Source: a virus
Direction: 5' to 3' (one strand)
Length of the DNA stretch: 27,762 nt
IMG/VR virus record: IMGVR_UViG_3300049846_000713
Coordinates: 1-27,762 of that record
The position numbers and the translations under genes were made by a program. The notes beneath the pieces are model-generated. The model saw nothing but the letters and a program-made list of their open reading frames with translations. It was not told the origin of the DNA and searched no databases. This document shows, piece by piece, positions 11,944 to 20,164 of this stretch. Each line of letters begins with the position of its first letter. Positions within the stretch are counted from its first letter, which is position 1.

Positions 11944-13790
11944 AACAAGTCGAAAACATTTGTGAATTAGTTCGTAAGGCAGAGGACAATTATCTTAACG
12001 GTACTGTAAGTCTGGGGGCTTATGTCGATTGGTCAATGCACGACACTGTCGAGACAATAGACGCATACCTAAACAACAAACACATCTCGGGCGCAGAAGA
12101 CTCTCTGGGTAGAGAGAAGCCGTTTTTTAACATTGTAAACGCAGACGCGAACATCTGGTATCGCGCCACTGACATAGACCGCAAAGACATACGATTGCTT
12201 CCTAGTTCCATAGACCAAACAGGCATGGCATTTGTTGCCACAATCCTGCTACATCAGTGGATGCGTGAGTCACGCTTTGGACAATTCTTGAACGACTGGG
12301 GGCGCACGCTGGCTCGGTATGGTTCGGCCATTGTGAAGTTGGTAGAAAAGGACGGAAAGCTCATACCGTCCGTTGTACCGTGGAATAGATACATCCCAGA
12401 CCCAATACAGTTTGATGCTATTCCTAGAATAGAGAAGTTTTACATCACCCCAGCACAGCTCCAGAAGAACCCCATGTACGATCAGGAGGTTGTCAAAACA
12501 CTGATAGAAACAGCCTCGTCACGTAAGACTCTGGACGGATTCCAAAAGGACAACAAGAGTGATTTTATAGAGATATACGAAGTACATGGAGAACTTGACT
12601 CCCGTCTTCTGGAAAAAAAACCGAAAGATACTGAGAACATTGAATACATACAGCAAATGCATGTTGTTTCGTACATCCAGACAGGAAAACCCGGGGAGTT
12701 TAACGACTTCACTCTGTACAAAGGTAAAGAGAAGAAAGACCCGTACATGATTACTCACCTCATTGAGGAGGATGGACGCACTCTCGCACGCGGGTCAGTA
12801 GAAAATCTATTTGAGGCGCAGTGGATGGTTAATCACTCGGTTAAGCTACAAAAAGACACTCTTGAGCTTGCCTCTAAACTTATTTTCCAGACAGCCGACA
12901 GCTCGTTTATCGGCAGGAATGTTCTCTCTGCTATTGAGACCGGGGATATATTTGTTCACAAGGAGAACATGCCCCTTACTCGTCTTGCTAATGATAAACC
13001 AGACATTTCCGCATTTCAGAATTATGCGCTCATGTGGAAGTCTTTGGGCCAAGAAATTAACTCAACACCGGATGCGGCACGTGGAGTAACACCACCATCC
13101 GGCACGGCACTGGGTACAGTACAGATTGTCACGGCGCAGGGATTGTCTTTATTCGAGCAAATGACTGAAAACAAAGGTCTTTACATTGAGGACATGCTAC
13201 GTGAGTTTGTGATTCCTTTTCTAAAGAAGCAAATGGACAATAAGGATGAGGTTGTCGCTATATTGTCGTCAGAACAGATTGACGAACTAGACCTGATGTA
13301 TCTACCAGCGCAAGCTAGGAAGAATTACAACAAGAAAACCACACAGAAAATGTTTGAGAGTGTGGAGACTCTTATTTCGGGAGGTGAACCAGAACCCCTC
13401 GATCCTTTCAACGAGGAACAAGAACAAGCTGAAATAAAGCAGGGCATGGCCCCACTTGGGAATAAGAGATCATTCAAACCAGATGAACTAGATCAGAAAA
13501 CATGGAAGGAAGCACTAAAAGACTTCGAATGGGAGGTAGTTGTTGAGGTAACGAACGAAACCAGCGACAAACAGGCCGTACTCACTACCTTGTCAGGTAT
13601 TTTGCAGACTATTGCGGGCAACCCACAAATGTTGCAAGACCCAAATGCTAGAATGATATTAAACGCGCTACTTACTGAAACTGGCAGGATTTCTCCACTC
13701 CAGCTTGTTGCCTCACAAGCACAACCAGCAAAGGTAAGTGGTGCGCCATTACAAGAAATAACAAAAGCCAATGAAGAAGTACGAGTATAA
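11940..13790 (+). CDS. portal protein
   Basis: 616 residues, overlapping the large-terminase stop (ATGA). Position, size and composition fit the dodecameric ring at the capsid vertex through which DNA passes. The alpha/beta body includes WGRTLARYGSAIVKLVEK and VVPWNRYIPDP (wing and stem region, about residues 120-160). A conserved-looking ARGVTPPSGTALGTVQIV loop (around 380-400) is followed by long helices, and the C-terminus is Gln/Ala-rich and helical. Length and the lack of a fused protease resemble podovirus portals. The family could be confirmed by structure comparison. Confidence 0.85.
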   Translation: MKQVENICELVRKAEDNYLNGTVSLGAYVDWSMHDTVETIDAYLNNKHISGAEDSLGREKPFFNIVNADANIWYRATDIDRKDIRLLPSSIDQTGMAFVATILLHQWMRESRFGQFLNDWGRTLARYGSAIVKLVEKDGKLIPSVVPWNRYIPDPIQFDAIPRIEKFYITPAQLQKNPMYDQEVVKTLIETASSRKTLDGFQKDNKSDFIEIYEVHGELDSRLLEKKPKDTENIEYIQQMHVVSYIQTGKPGEFNDFTLYKGKEKKDPYMITHLIEEDGRTLARGSVENLFEAQWMVNHSVKLQKDTLELASKLIFQTADSSFIGRNVLSAIETGDIFVHKENMPLTRLANDKPDISAFQNYALMWKSLGQEINSTPDAARGVTPPSGTALGTVQIVTAQGLSLFEQMTENKGLYIEDMLREFVIPFLKKQMDNKDEVVAILSSEQIDELDLMYLPAQARKNYNKKTTQKMFESVETLISGGEPEPLDPFNEEQEQAEIKQGMAPLGNKRSFKPDELDQKTWKEALKDFEWEVVVEVTNETSDKQAVLTTLSGILQTIAGNPQMLQDPNARMILNALLTETGRISPLQLVASQAQPAKVSGAPLQEITKANEEVRV

Positions 13791-13914
13791 GATGGTAGTA
13801 CTTCAAACGTATTTATCAAGTGAAGAAGAACTCCAACGATATGGTCAAGAGGGATGGGAGCTTGTCTCCGTAGTTAACCTCTCCGGAACGTTGCTGTTTT
13901 ATCTAAAGAAATAA
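13771..13914 (+). CDS. DUF4177-like micro-protein
   Basis: 47 residues from the ATG at 13771, which overlaps the last 20 bases of the portal gene. The sequence YEYKMVV...EEELQRYGQEGWELVSVV...LLFYLKK is the classic DUF4177 pattern: two strands, a short helix ending in GWELVSV, and a closing strand F-Y-L-K. Members are small proteins of unknown role found in phages and bacteria. Its place between portal and scaffold genes is unusual for the family but the match is good. Confidence 0.75.
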   Translation: MKKYEYKMVVLQTYLSSEEELQRYGQEGWELVSVVNLSGTLLFYLKK

Positions 13915-13916
13915 CC

Positions 13917-14291
13917 ATGTCAGATCAAGCACGACTAAAAGACATCCTCAATTACCCGGTGGACAGCTATATCACCGAAGAGGACAGACAAATTATTAAA
14001 GACCACTTCCACGGTAACTGGAAGCTACTCGCAGTTATACGAAAGGTTTTCATGCCCACGGTATCAGATGCATCACTCCCAGTAGAGGAGATGGCGAAAG
14101 ATATGTGGTTTGCAGGCACAGACTTCGCAGCACTTACTAAAGATGAGGCGTATGTCCGCATACTTGCCCGTCAAGAAGCAATAAAATTTGTCGCGGGGGG
14201 AATCATGTCATTAAAACAAATTGCGCACATTTCAGAGGAAGAAAGCCCTGCACAAAAAGCACTCCGCAAAGCAAAGGATTCCGCAAAATAG
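13917..14291 (+). CDS. head-module hypothetical protein
   Basis: 124 residues, mainly helical and soluble: DILNYPVDSYITEEDRQIIKDHF, then LLAVIRKVFMP, VEEMAKDMWFAG and VLARQEAIKFVAGGI-type segments. It starts three bases after the preceding stop with no Shine-Dalgarno. Position between portal and scaffold suggests a head-assembly or capsid-associated role. I do not recognise a named family. Confidence 0.7.
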   Translation: MSDQARLKDILNYPVDSYITEEDRQIIKDHFHGNWKLLAVIRKVFMPTVSDASLPVEEMAKDMWFAGTDFAALTKDEAYVRILARQEAIKFVAGGIMSLKQIAHISEEESPAQKALRKAKDSAK

Positions 14292-14295
14292 AGTG

Positions 14296-14304
14296 TGATA
14301 TAAT
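14296..14304 (+). promoter_or_regulatory. extended -10 promoter before the scaffold gene
   Basis: TGATATAAT is a perfect extended -10 (TGn-TATAAT). No good -35 is present at 16-18 bases. It could give extra transcription of scaffold and capsid genes, and lies nine bases before the TTG start at 14314. Confidence 0.5.
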
Positions 14305-14313
14305 TAACTTAAC

Positions 14314-14868
14314 TTGGTCGCGTTGGCAGACCTAAAAAGCCTCCTAAAAATGGAAGATGAAACACAGGTAACACCCGAAACCTTAGAAGGGAATGAGATT
14401 CAGGAAGCAGAGCAAGCAATACAAGCAGAAGAATCAGTAGAAGAGATTAAAACCCGTTTGGCAAAAGCTGAAGAGCTTGCGGAGAACTATAAAATCCGCG
14501 CCGAGAAAGCTGAACGATCAAAACCAAAACAACAGGAAAAAGGACTTTCAGATAGAGACGTAATTTATCTAGCTAAGGCAGATATACACGAGGAGGATAC
14601 GGACGAGGTGGTGGCATACGCACACAAGATGGGTGTCAGCGTATCAGAAGCCCACAAGTTCTACCAACCGATTCTCAGAGAAAGAAACGAATTCCGTTTG
14701 ACGGCACAAGCAACTCAAACAAAAGGTGGACGCGGTACAAATAAAACTACCGGAGAAGACCTTTTGCAAAGGGCTGAACGCACGGGCGAAGTACCTACGG
14801 ATGACGCAGGAATCTACGCCCTCGCACAGGCACGTATGGATCGTCGAAACTCGGCAAAACAACGATAG
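14314..14868 (+). CDS. putative capsid scaffolding protein
   Basis: 184 residues if it begins at the TTG at 14314, or 172 from the ATG at 14350. Neither has a ribosome site, so the start is open. The protein is highly charged and helical: a coiled-coil at about 40-80 (EEIKTRLAKAEELAENYKIR), a middle part with DRDVIYLAKADIHEEDTDEV, and a basic, probably disordered C-terminus (RMDRRNSAKQR). Composition, size and position directly before the major capsid gene are those of a scaffold, which shapes the prohead and then leaves. Confidence 0.75.
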   Translation: MVALADLKSLLKMEDETQVTPETLEGNEIQEAEQAIQAEESVEEIKTRLAKAEELAENYKIRAEKAERSKPKQQEKGLSDRDVIYLAKADIHEEDTDEVVAYAHKMGVSVSEAHKFYQPILRERNEFRLTAQATQTKGGRGTNKTTGEDLLQRAERTGEVPTDDAGIYALAQARMDRRNSAKQR

Positions 14869-14899
14869 AGGGATGGGGATATAAGTTTATCCCTTACAA

Positions 14900-15766
14900 A
14901 TGGCTAACACATTAGGAACAGACGCACTACGTCGTAAGTATTTCAAGAGCACTCTACAGACGCAGTTGCGCAACGCAGTAGTTTGTGAAGAGGTTTGTAA
15001 AGTTGATCGTTCAGACCTCAACTACATCGCAAACCCCTACATCACTGCACAAAGTGCAACAATTCAGGCAAAAGCTGGTACTTACACCCCAGCAGCGATG
15101 ACAGTAACGAATGATAACCTCACCGTTACTGACGAAGTATGGGCATCAACGCACATCTTCGACTTCGAGACACTTACATCAAACTTCAACCTTACTGCAG
15201 ACTTCCTCGATGATCTTGCTGCGCAGGTGTTGATTGGAGTAGATAAGTTCGTGTTGAACAACCTCACGGAAGACGGAACGGGTGCTTACACGACCCCAGC
15301 TGGTGGTTTCACCACAGCAGCAAACATTCCTGTTATCATGTCGAGCCTTCTTTCAAAGGTTGCGGGCTACCAACAGCCATCATTCCAGAAAGGATCAAGC
15401 TACTTCCTCGTTATCGAGAACACTGACTTAGTAGGTTTCATGCAGACACAGGTATCGTCAGGTTACGCATACGCAGATTCAGCACTTAATTACGGCTTCA
15501 TGCCTAATTACATGGGTGTTGATATCTATGTAGTTCGCTCAGGTACGTTCGTTTCAGCAACCATCGGTTCTACTTCTGTTACAAACTCAGGACACCGAGT
15601 ATTCGGAGTCAAGGGTGTATCTACATACGCTTCACCTCGTGGCGTTCGTTACGAAGAGAAGTCTGTAACAGGTAAGACTGGTATGGAAGTTGTCGCAATC
15701 GCGCTCGTAGGATTCAAGCTCTGGGCTACGAATACGGACTTGATTGTTGACATCACGCTTGCCTAA
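14900..15766 (+). CDS. major capsid protein
   Basis: 288 residues. It has an Ala/Thr-rich, beta-heavy sequence with DDLAAQVLIGVDKFVLNNL (the long spine-type helix region), a central P/A domain, and a C-terminal strand GMEVVAIALVGFKLWATNTDLIVDI. This fits an HK97-fold coat protein of compact size. There is no obvious N-terminal delta domain, so the separate upstream protein probably scaffolds. Codon choice is visibly more uniform (many GCA, TTC, AAC, CGT) than in neighbours, as expected for the most highly made protein. Two hairpins follow the stop. The start ATG has no Shine-Dalgarno. Confidence 0.85.
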   Translation: MANTLGTDALRRKYFKSTLQTQLRNAVVCEEVCKVDRSDLNYIANPYITAQSATIQAKAGTYTPAAMTVTNDNLTVTDEVWASTHIFDFETLTSNFNLTADFLDDLAAQVLIGVDKFVLNNLTEDGTGAYTTPAGGFTTAANIPVIMSSLLSKVAGYQQPSFQKGSSYFLVIENTDLVGFMQTQVSSGYAYADSALNYGFMPNYMGVDIYVVRSGTFVSATIGSTSVTNSGHRVFGVKGVSTYASPRGVRYEEKSVTGKTGMEVVAIALVGFKLWATNTDLIVDITLA

Positions 15767-15772
15767 GTAATT

Positions 15773-15818
15773 ATCAGCCGTTCGTCGGCTGATTGGGGGC
15801 TTCCCATCCCGCCCCCCA
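15773..15818 (+). terminator. tandem hairpins after the capsid gene
   Basis: ATCAGCCG-TTCGT-CGGCTGAT (15773-15793) is a perfect 8-bp stem. Directly behind it TGGGGGC (15794-15800) pairs with GCCCCCCA (15811-15818) with one bulge. No U tract follows, so they more likely protect the 3' end of capsid mRNA or attenuate than terminate fully. Confidence 0.6.
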
Positions 15819-15845
15819 CCAGTCGATGAACAACTAAATATCACT

Positions 15846-15995
15846 ATGGCAGAAAAAAAAGAAGAAAAAGTAAAAGACGCGCGTGCTGAACGCTGGGCAG
15901 AGCACGTTGCGGCATACAAAAAGAAGAACCCAGCAAAGTTCGCTATCAAGGAAAAGCGCGGTGAATTTGCAAACATTCCCGCATCATTCCAGTAA
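15846..15995 (+). CDS. small basic Lys-rich protein after the capsid gene
   Basis: 49 residues from the ATG at 15846 to the TAA at 15995. The N-terminus is a dense Lys/Glu helix (MAEKKEEKVKDARAERWAE), followed by YKKKNPAKFAIKEKRGEF and a short hydrophobic end (NIPASFQ). No Shine-Dalgarno. It is too short for a domain. It could bind DNA or the inner capsid surface. The clean frame and its tidy fit between genes support it. Confidence 0.6.
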   Translation: MAEKKEEKVKDARAERWAEHVAAYKKKNPAKFAIKEKRGEFANIPASFQ

Positions 15996-16005
15996 CACAA
16001 CCACA

Positions 16006-16563
16006 ATGAATAATATTAAAAACTTAGGAGTTAGTGCGCTTGTGGCAGGACTGGTGGCAGCGTTTCTTGGCGCATACGTCATAGAAGGTCAGCCGGGTCG
16101 TGATGGTAGAGACGGGCAAACACTTTCTGGTGTTAGCCCAGTACTAAACTCACCATTCTTCCGATTCGGTGATGTGGATGTATATTCTGCTCGCACGGAA
16201 GCATTGAACACTGCGTCTACAACGATTTGTTCGATTCAGTCTCCTGCAGCAACTTCCACTCTCGTTAGTGCCTCGGTGGATATTTCAGTCTCTACATCGT
16301 CGAGCTATATCTTGACGCTTTCAAAGGCTAACACTATTGCCGCATCCACCACTCCGCTGATTGAATCTGCATCTATCGCATCGGCAGCAAAAGCAACTCT
16401 GACCGCATCTTCAACTTCTTCGGGAGGTGGAGTATGGGGGCCGAACACTTTCTTGAACGCGACGGTTCGAGGAGGATCGGGCGGAGTCTCTTATGGCTTC
16501 ACGATGGGCAAGGGTTCATGTCACGCAAAGTGGGAACAAGTAAGTTACACATCGTCCATATAA
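16006..16563 (+). CDS. membrane-anchored protein with short collagen-like stretch and Ser/Thr-rich ectodomain
   Basis: 185 residues from the ATG at 16006; an upstream in-frame extension to 15883 overlaps the small basic gene and is rejected. A signal-anchor helix spans about residues 8-26, followed by GQPGRDGRDGQ (28-38), two collagen-type triplet repeats. An ectodomain follows that is rich in Ser/Thr/Ala (TASTTICSIQSPAATSTL...). It has two Cys (ICSIQ and GSCHAKW) that may pair. I recall very similar ASTT/ATSTL exported proteins in Patescibacteria genomes. A membrane anchor is odd inside a head gene block, and it may act on the host surface and not in the virion. Confidence 0.7.
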   Translation: MNNIKNLGVSALVAGLVAAFLGAYVIEGQPGRDGRDGQTLSGVSPVLNSPFFRFGDVDVYSARTEALNTASTTICSIQSPAATSTLVSASVDISVSTSSSYILTLSKANTIAASTTPLIESASIASAAKATLTASSTSSGGGVWGPNTFLNATVRGGSGGVSYGFTMGKGSCHAKWEQVSYTSSI

Positions 16564-16571
16564 GACAACAT

Positions 16572-16628
16572 AGCCCCTAGCGGGCTGTGCCCTATATATC
16601 AACACTGGTGTATAGATTTAGCCCGCTA
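16572..16628 (+). promoter_or_regulatory. mutually exclusive hairpins between two late genes
   Basis: AGCCC (16572-16576) can pair with GGGCT (16582-16586). The second arm and its neighbours, TAGCGGGCT (16578-16586), can instead pair perfectly over nine bases with AGCCCGCTA (16620-16628). The larger loop holds CTATA/TATAG and CAC-TG-GTG pairings. This is the arrangement of an attenuator or processing site ahead of the gene at 16639. Confidence 0.5.
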
Positions 16629-16638
16629 ACAATTAACA

Positions 16639-16920
16639 ATGGCAAAACAAGATAACTACAAATACCTAAACGGCACCACCTCACAAACAATCGTGACTGG
16701 AAATGGCGCAGTATATGGCGTATTGGTTAACTCACACACCAGCGGCACATTAAAATTCTGGGACAACACCGCTGCCTCGGGAACTGTGATTATGAACACA
16801 TTCACATTCCCGGCAGGATCAGGTATCTACATGTTTCCTGGAGGAATATCCTTTTACACGGGACTATTCGCCACTGTGGGTGGTACTTTGGACTACACGA
16901 TCCTTTACGACACGAACTAA
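16639..16920 (+). CDS. small beta-rich virion protein
   Basis: 93 residues, almost all short strands: TIVTGNGAVYGVLVNSHTSG, LKFWDNTAASGTVIMNTFTF, a GIYMFPGGISFYTGLFATV segment and a LDYTILYDTN end. I know many small phage proteins with this one-beta-sandwich pattern (strand, 'GTLKFWDNT', 'FPAG', 'TGL-AT'), often in the head-tail region, but without an agreed function. Capsid decoration or head-completion are reasonable guesses. It lacks a Shine-Dalgarno (AACAATTAACA before ATG). Confidence 0.65.
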   Translation: MAKQDNYKYLNGTTSQTIVTGNGAVYGVLVNSHTSGTLKFWDNTAASGTVIMNTFTFPAGSGIYMFPGGISFYTGLFATVGGTLDYTILYDTN

Positions 16921-16923
16921 TAT

Positions 16924-17664
16924 ATGCAGTTCTCGAATACGACAACTAAGGATGGTCTCCTTCAACACATGGAGTTTTGGACAAACTCCGGTGACGCGGG
17001 AATAACGGGTGATGCAACCCTACTCAAGGTGGCAACAAACCGAGTAAACTTTGCGTTCGACCGACTGATGCCCCTTTTATTGTCGTATTCTGATCATATT
17101 CGATGGGATGACGTTAACCACACAGCAAATCCGTGGGGAACCTTCACACTCACAAGTGGTCAAGCCGACTACAATATAGGCGATGACGGTTCTTCACTGG
17201 ACGTATTGAATGTTACACGGGTAACAATCCTCCCAAGTTCAAGCGCAACGGTACACGTAGAGCTAGAAAGAATGACCGTGGACGATGAATTAGCCCTAAA
17301 AGCAATGACTGGGGCTGATTCTGGTATTCCTACCCACTTCCTAGAGAGAAATAATGCAATATACCTCTATCCCAAGCCTAATTACACTGTTTCAGCAGGG
17401 ATAAGAGTATTCTTTGAGCGTGAACAGAGCTACTTTGTCTCTACCGACACGACAAAAGAGCCCGGAATACCCAAACCCTTTCATGGCTTGCTTCCCCTCT
17501 ACGCGTCATACGACTGGTTGTTGGTGAACAAACCCGATAACCAGATGCTTATCACACGAATTGAGGAGCAGATTGTACGCATGGAACAAAACCTAAAGGA
17601 CATGATTGCATTTAAGGTTCCTGTGGTCTCACGAGTACGGCCAGCAACACAAGATAATAGATAA
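16924..17664 (+). CDS. head-tail connector (neck) protein
   Basis: 246 residues. The helical N-terminus LLKVATNRVNFAFDRLMPLLL is followed by IRWDDVNHTANPWGTFTLTSGQADYNI, a domain whose 'W-DD-N...P...L-SGQ-DY' pattern I know from head-completion proteins of podoviruses. Then come strands with GIPTHFLERNNAIYLYPKP and FFEREQSYFVSTDTTKEPGIP. A C-terminal helix ends the protein. It would close the portal after packaging and begin the tail. It starts three bases after the preceding stop. Confidence 0.7.
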   Translation: MQFSNTTTKDGLLQHMEFWTNSGDAGITGDATLLKVATNRVNFAFDRLMPLLLSYSDHIRWDDVNHTANPWGTFTLTSGQADYNIGDDGSSLDVLNVTRVTILPSSSATVHVELERMTVDDELALKAMTGADSGIPTHFLERNNAIYLYPKPNYTVSAGIRVFFEREQSYFVSTDTTKEPGIPKPFHGLLPLYASYDWLLVNKPDNQMLITRIEEQIVRMEQNLKDMIAFKVPVVSRVRPATQDNR

Positions 17665-17666
17665 CT

Positions 17667-18044
17667 ATGGAACTCGCTTCACTTGAACAATGGACTCGCG
17701 ATCACGACAGCGCAGACGAGCGCAGGTTTGATGAGATAAACGAAAAGTTTGAAAAGTTACCAGCTGACATAAAGACCACACTCAACGGATCAGTAGAGGC
17801 GACAGTAAATAAACAGATGTGGGGGTTTCTGAGGTGGATGGGTGTTGGTGGAGTTGCATTATTCTTCTCAATGGCAATGGCGTGGGGGTCTCTTACGACA
17901 CAGGTATCTCAACATTCAGAACAACTTAAAACCGTGCTTGATTCAAAAGACCTGAACGCTATTCAACTACAACTCGACACACAAACAGACTCGATCATGG
18001 AATTGCGGGGAGATATAAAGACTCTCATAAACAAAATAAAATAA
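17667..18044 (+). CDS. single-pass membrane protein with flanking coiled coils (holin-like candidate)
   Basis: 125 residues. The acidic N-terminal helix (DERRFDEINEKFEKLP, 18-32) is followed by a transmembrane helix at about 57-75 (RWMGVGGVALFFSMAMAWG) and a C-terminal coiled coil (EQLKTVLDSKDL...MELRGDIKTLINKIK). The layout resembles XhlA-type or other single-pass lysis accessory proteins and also small tail-associated membrane proteins. Its place in the structural block, away from the lysozyme-like gene, leaves the role open. Confidence 0.6.
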   Translation: MELASLEQWTRDHDSADERRFDEINEKFEKLPADIKTTLNGSVEATVNKQMWGFLRWMGVGGVALFFSMAMAWGSLTTQVSQHSEQLKTVLDSKDLNAIQLQLDTQTDSIMELRGDIKTLINKIK

Positions 18045-18045
18045 T

Positions 18046-18180
18046 ATGGTAGTCACAATCACCAATGGCACAAAAAACTCCGCACCAACCGTGACGAACG
18101 GTACTAAGAACAGTGCCCCAATCGTTACCAACGGGACGAAAAGCTCCGCACCAACGATCACTAACGGCACCAAGGCATGA
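18046..18180 (+). CDS. micro-protein built from 11-residue repeats
   Basis: 44 residues. After MVV the entire product is a tandem repeat: three full units TITNGTKNSAP, TVTNGTKNSAP and IVTNGTKSSAP plus a partial TITNGTKA. The regular T/V-T-N-G-T-K spacing predicts a thin beta-solenoid or stacking strand peptide. The start is two bases behind the preceding stop, and its end overlaps the next start (ATGA), so it is certainly co-translated with tail genes. I recall similar TNxTK-repeat micro-proteins in environmental phages, without a function. Confidence 0.75.
   Translation: MVVTITNGTKNSAPTVTNGTKNSAPIVTNGTKSSAPTITNGTKA
18055..18177 (+). repeat. 33-bp tandem repeat, 3.7 units
   Basis: Units at 18055-18087, 18088-18120, 18121-18153 and a partial at 18154-18177 code the TNGTK(N/S)SAP repeats. 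The bases differ mainly at third codon positions, so the repetition is kept at protein level and is not a fresh duplication. Confidence 0.85.
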
Positions 18181-19655
18181 ACCGACCGATTCTAAAATTA
18201 ACAACAAAAGATTTTGTCAGTGGTTTAGCACCATCGTCTCATTCAGAAAAAGGTGGTCTTTGGCATATTTTGCAGGGTGCCACACCCGTATACGATCCTG
18301 GGGGCTCAGAATCAAACGAGGTGGGATTACTACAATCATCTCCCGCAGGAACCAATTTAACGGGCTCGACAATAGTAGACACACCATTTGCTTCGTGTGT
18401 CGGGTATGAATCATCAACACCATATCTCTATGTCTGGGGAGATGCAGGACACCTCTACCGCATTACCGTTGGTGCGGGGACAATAACAGATTTACAAAGC
18501 GGATCACCTGTTACTGATCCTGCGAACGGCATTTTTATATACCAACCACGCGGAGGTACAAAATATCTCTACTACATGCAGAAAACGCAGGTCGGAAGAT
18601 ATGCAATGGATGGGGCTACTTTTGTAGACAATCACGACACAGGGTGGGATTCTACATCGCTACACCCAGTACACAGACTATTCGATGTTGTATATATTGG
18701 GAACAGATCAAAGCTTGGGACCCTAAGAGACAACGGTGCGGGGGGCGTTACGTTTTCAAAAAACGATCTCGACTTACCCGATAACATGTACATTACAGGT
18801 CTCTGTAATGATGGTTTTAATGTGGTTATCGCAGCGACTGAGAATATAAACTCAACGTCTAATTTCGCAGACAACCGCATTTTTTTCTGGGATGGTTTCT
18901 CATCTTCTTGGCAAAGGGAATATCGAATAACAGAAAAGTTTATATGGGGAGTTGCCAACGTTGGGCCGATCGTCTATGCGTTCGGCGCGTTCGGTGTATA
19001 TCAGCTGTCGTTCAACTCACAGCCGCAAAAGATTGTCTCTCGAAGCATAGGATTTTCTTCCGACCTACATCTCGGTGCTGGATATGGTTCCAATCGCGTG
19101 GGGCTTTACAACATGAACGGCGTATTGTTTGGCACACAAAACTCCATTGACTCAGTTGGGAGGCTTTCTGTTGACCTTCCCAGCGCGTACTTTAGACCGT
19201 ATCTTACGGAATCATCACCGGGAGATATTACGATGATTGAAACTCAATTTGAGGCTGGCGTTGTATATTTTGGAGGATCAAATGACAAATTGTATTCAGT
19301 GTCTCTAGCTGCGGCAAGCAGACAAGCAAGCTCTGCCAACCGCGCGGAAACGGTATATATTCCTCTAAATACGAAATACAATATAACGGGTGTTTCGTTG
19401 ATATTTGGTGAGCCACTCGCGTCAGGAGATTCCGTAGAAATTGACCTACAGAGCGATGCCGATACTACGGAAGTCGTGTGGAATACATGGACATTCAGCG
19501 CGGATGGTGCAGTGAGGCGAAAGTACAAAGCTGGAGCACTAGGGGTAACTCTATCCACTGACGTATTAAAGATTAAAATACGCTTCACTGGTGGTGCTGT
19601 AAAAATTAAGGGCATTGAAATATATGGAAACCCCCTCACCACAAACGACAGATAA
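18177..19655 (+). CDS. putative beta-propeller tail protein (nozzle/hub candidate)
   Basis: 492 residues, nearly all beta. Repeating blade-like phrases occur: CVGYESSTPYLYVWGDAGHLYRI, IFIYQPRGGTKYLYYM, HRLFDVVYIGNRSKLGTL, NVVIAATENI, NIFFWDGFSSSW-type and YAFGAFGVYQLSF. These point to a propeller of 6-7 blades followed by a C-terminal beta-sandwich (about 390-492, ...SGDSVEIDLQSDADTTEVVWN...). Podovirus tail nozzles and P22 gp10-type stabilising proteins have this build and lie after the connector gene, as here. No enzyme motif is seen. Overlap ATGA with the repeat micro-gene. Confidence 0.65.
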   Translation: MNRPILKLTTKDFVSGLAPSSHSEKGGLWHILQGATPVYDPGGSESNEVGLLQSSPAGTNLTGSTIVDTPFASCVGYESSTPYLYVWGDAGHLYRITVGAGTITDLQSGSPVTDPANGIFIYQPRGGTKYLYYMQKTQVGRYAMDGATFVDNHDTGWDSTSLHPVHRLFDVVYIGNRSKLGTLRDNGAGGVTFSKNDLDLPDNMYITGLCNDGFNVVIAATENINSTSNFADNRIFFWDGFSSSWQREYRITEKFIWGVANVGPIVYAFGAFGVYQLSFNSQPQKIVSRSIGFSSDLHLGAGYGSNRVGLYNMNGVLFGTQNSIDSVGRLSVDLPSAYFRPYLTESSPGDITMIETQFEAGVVYFGGSNDKLYSVSLAAASRQASSANRAETVYIPLNTKYNITGVSLIFGEPLASGDSVEIDLQSDADTTEVVWNTWTFSADGAVRRKYKAGALGVTLSTDVLKIKIRFTGGAVKIKGIEIYGNPLTTNDR

Positions 19656-20163
19656 TCTTGCAGAGGATTACGGCAAGTCTTCTAGATTTATACGGGAGAA
19701 CAACTCAGTGTTTCTCCCCGATGAAAGAGAGCAACAGGATACTGGTATTGATTTGCAAAGAATCACAGGCAGACTTCCCAATGATCGCTGGAAGTACACG
19801 GGTAGGATGTTCCAATGGAAAGTGTTTGGAGACACACAGACCGTTACAACGGGTGATGATAAGTTAGTATTTTTTATTCCACCAGAATTAGACGGGACTA
19901 AGCTAGTACGAATTGTCGCGGCTCTTTCTACCAATTCATCTTCTGGTGCGGTAACTATTCAATTCGCAAACACAACACAAGCACTCGATGTGCTTTCTAC
20001 AGCACTCACGATAGACGCAAACGAACCAACCTCTTTAACAGCGGCCACACCGGCTGTGATTAAAGACACAGTAGTGTTCAGATCAGGAGATATTGTTGCG
20101 ATCGACATAGACGGGGCTGGAACTTCTGCGAAGGGCTTATTAGTACACTTCTCATTTATCTAA
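19624..20163 (+). CDS. beta-sandwich virion protein, tail/fibre-associated
   Basis: 179 residues from the ATG at 19624; a TTG at 19615 is possible but less likely. The start lies 32 bases inside the end of the preceding gene. The N-terminal 55 residues are charged and probably attach the protein to its partner. From about residue 65 a single beta domain follows (DDKLVFFIPPELDGTKLVRIVAALST... TVVFRSGDIVAIDIDGAGT), with the 'IPP-L-G..L' and 'GD-..IDIDG' phrases I know from many phage fibre or head-decoration domains. Likely structural. Confidence 0.6.
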   Translation: METPSPQTTDNLAEDYGKSSRFIRENNSVFLPDEREQQDTGIDLQRITGRLPNDRWKYTGRMFQWKVFGDTQTVTTGDDKLVFFIPPELDGTKLVRIVAALSTNSSSGAVTIQFANTTQALDVLSTALTIDANEPTSLTAATPAVIKDTVVFRSGDIVAIDIDGAGTSAKGLLVHFSFI

Positions 20164-20164
20164 G

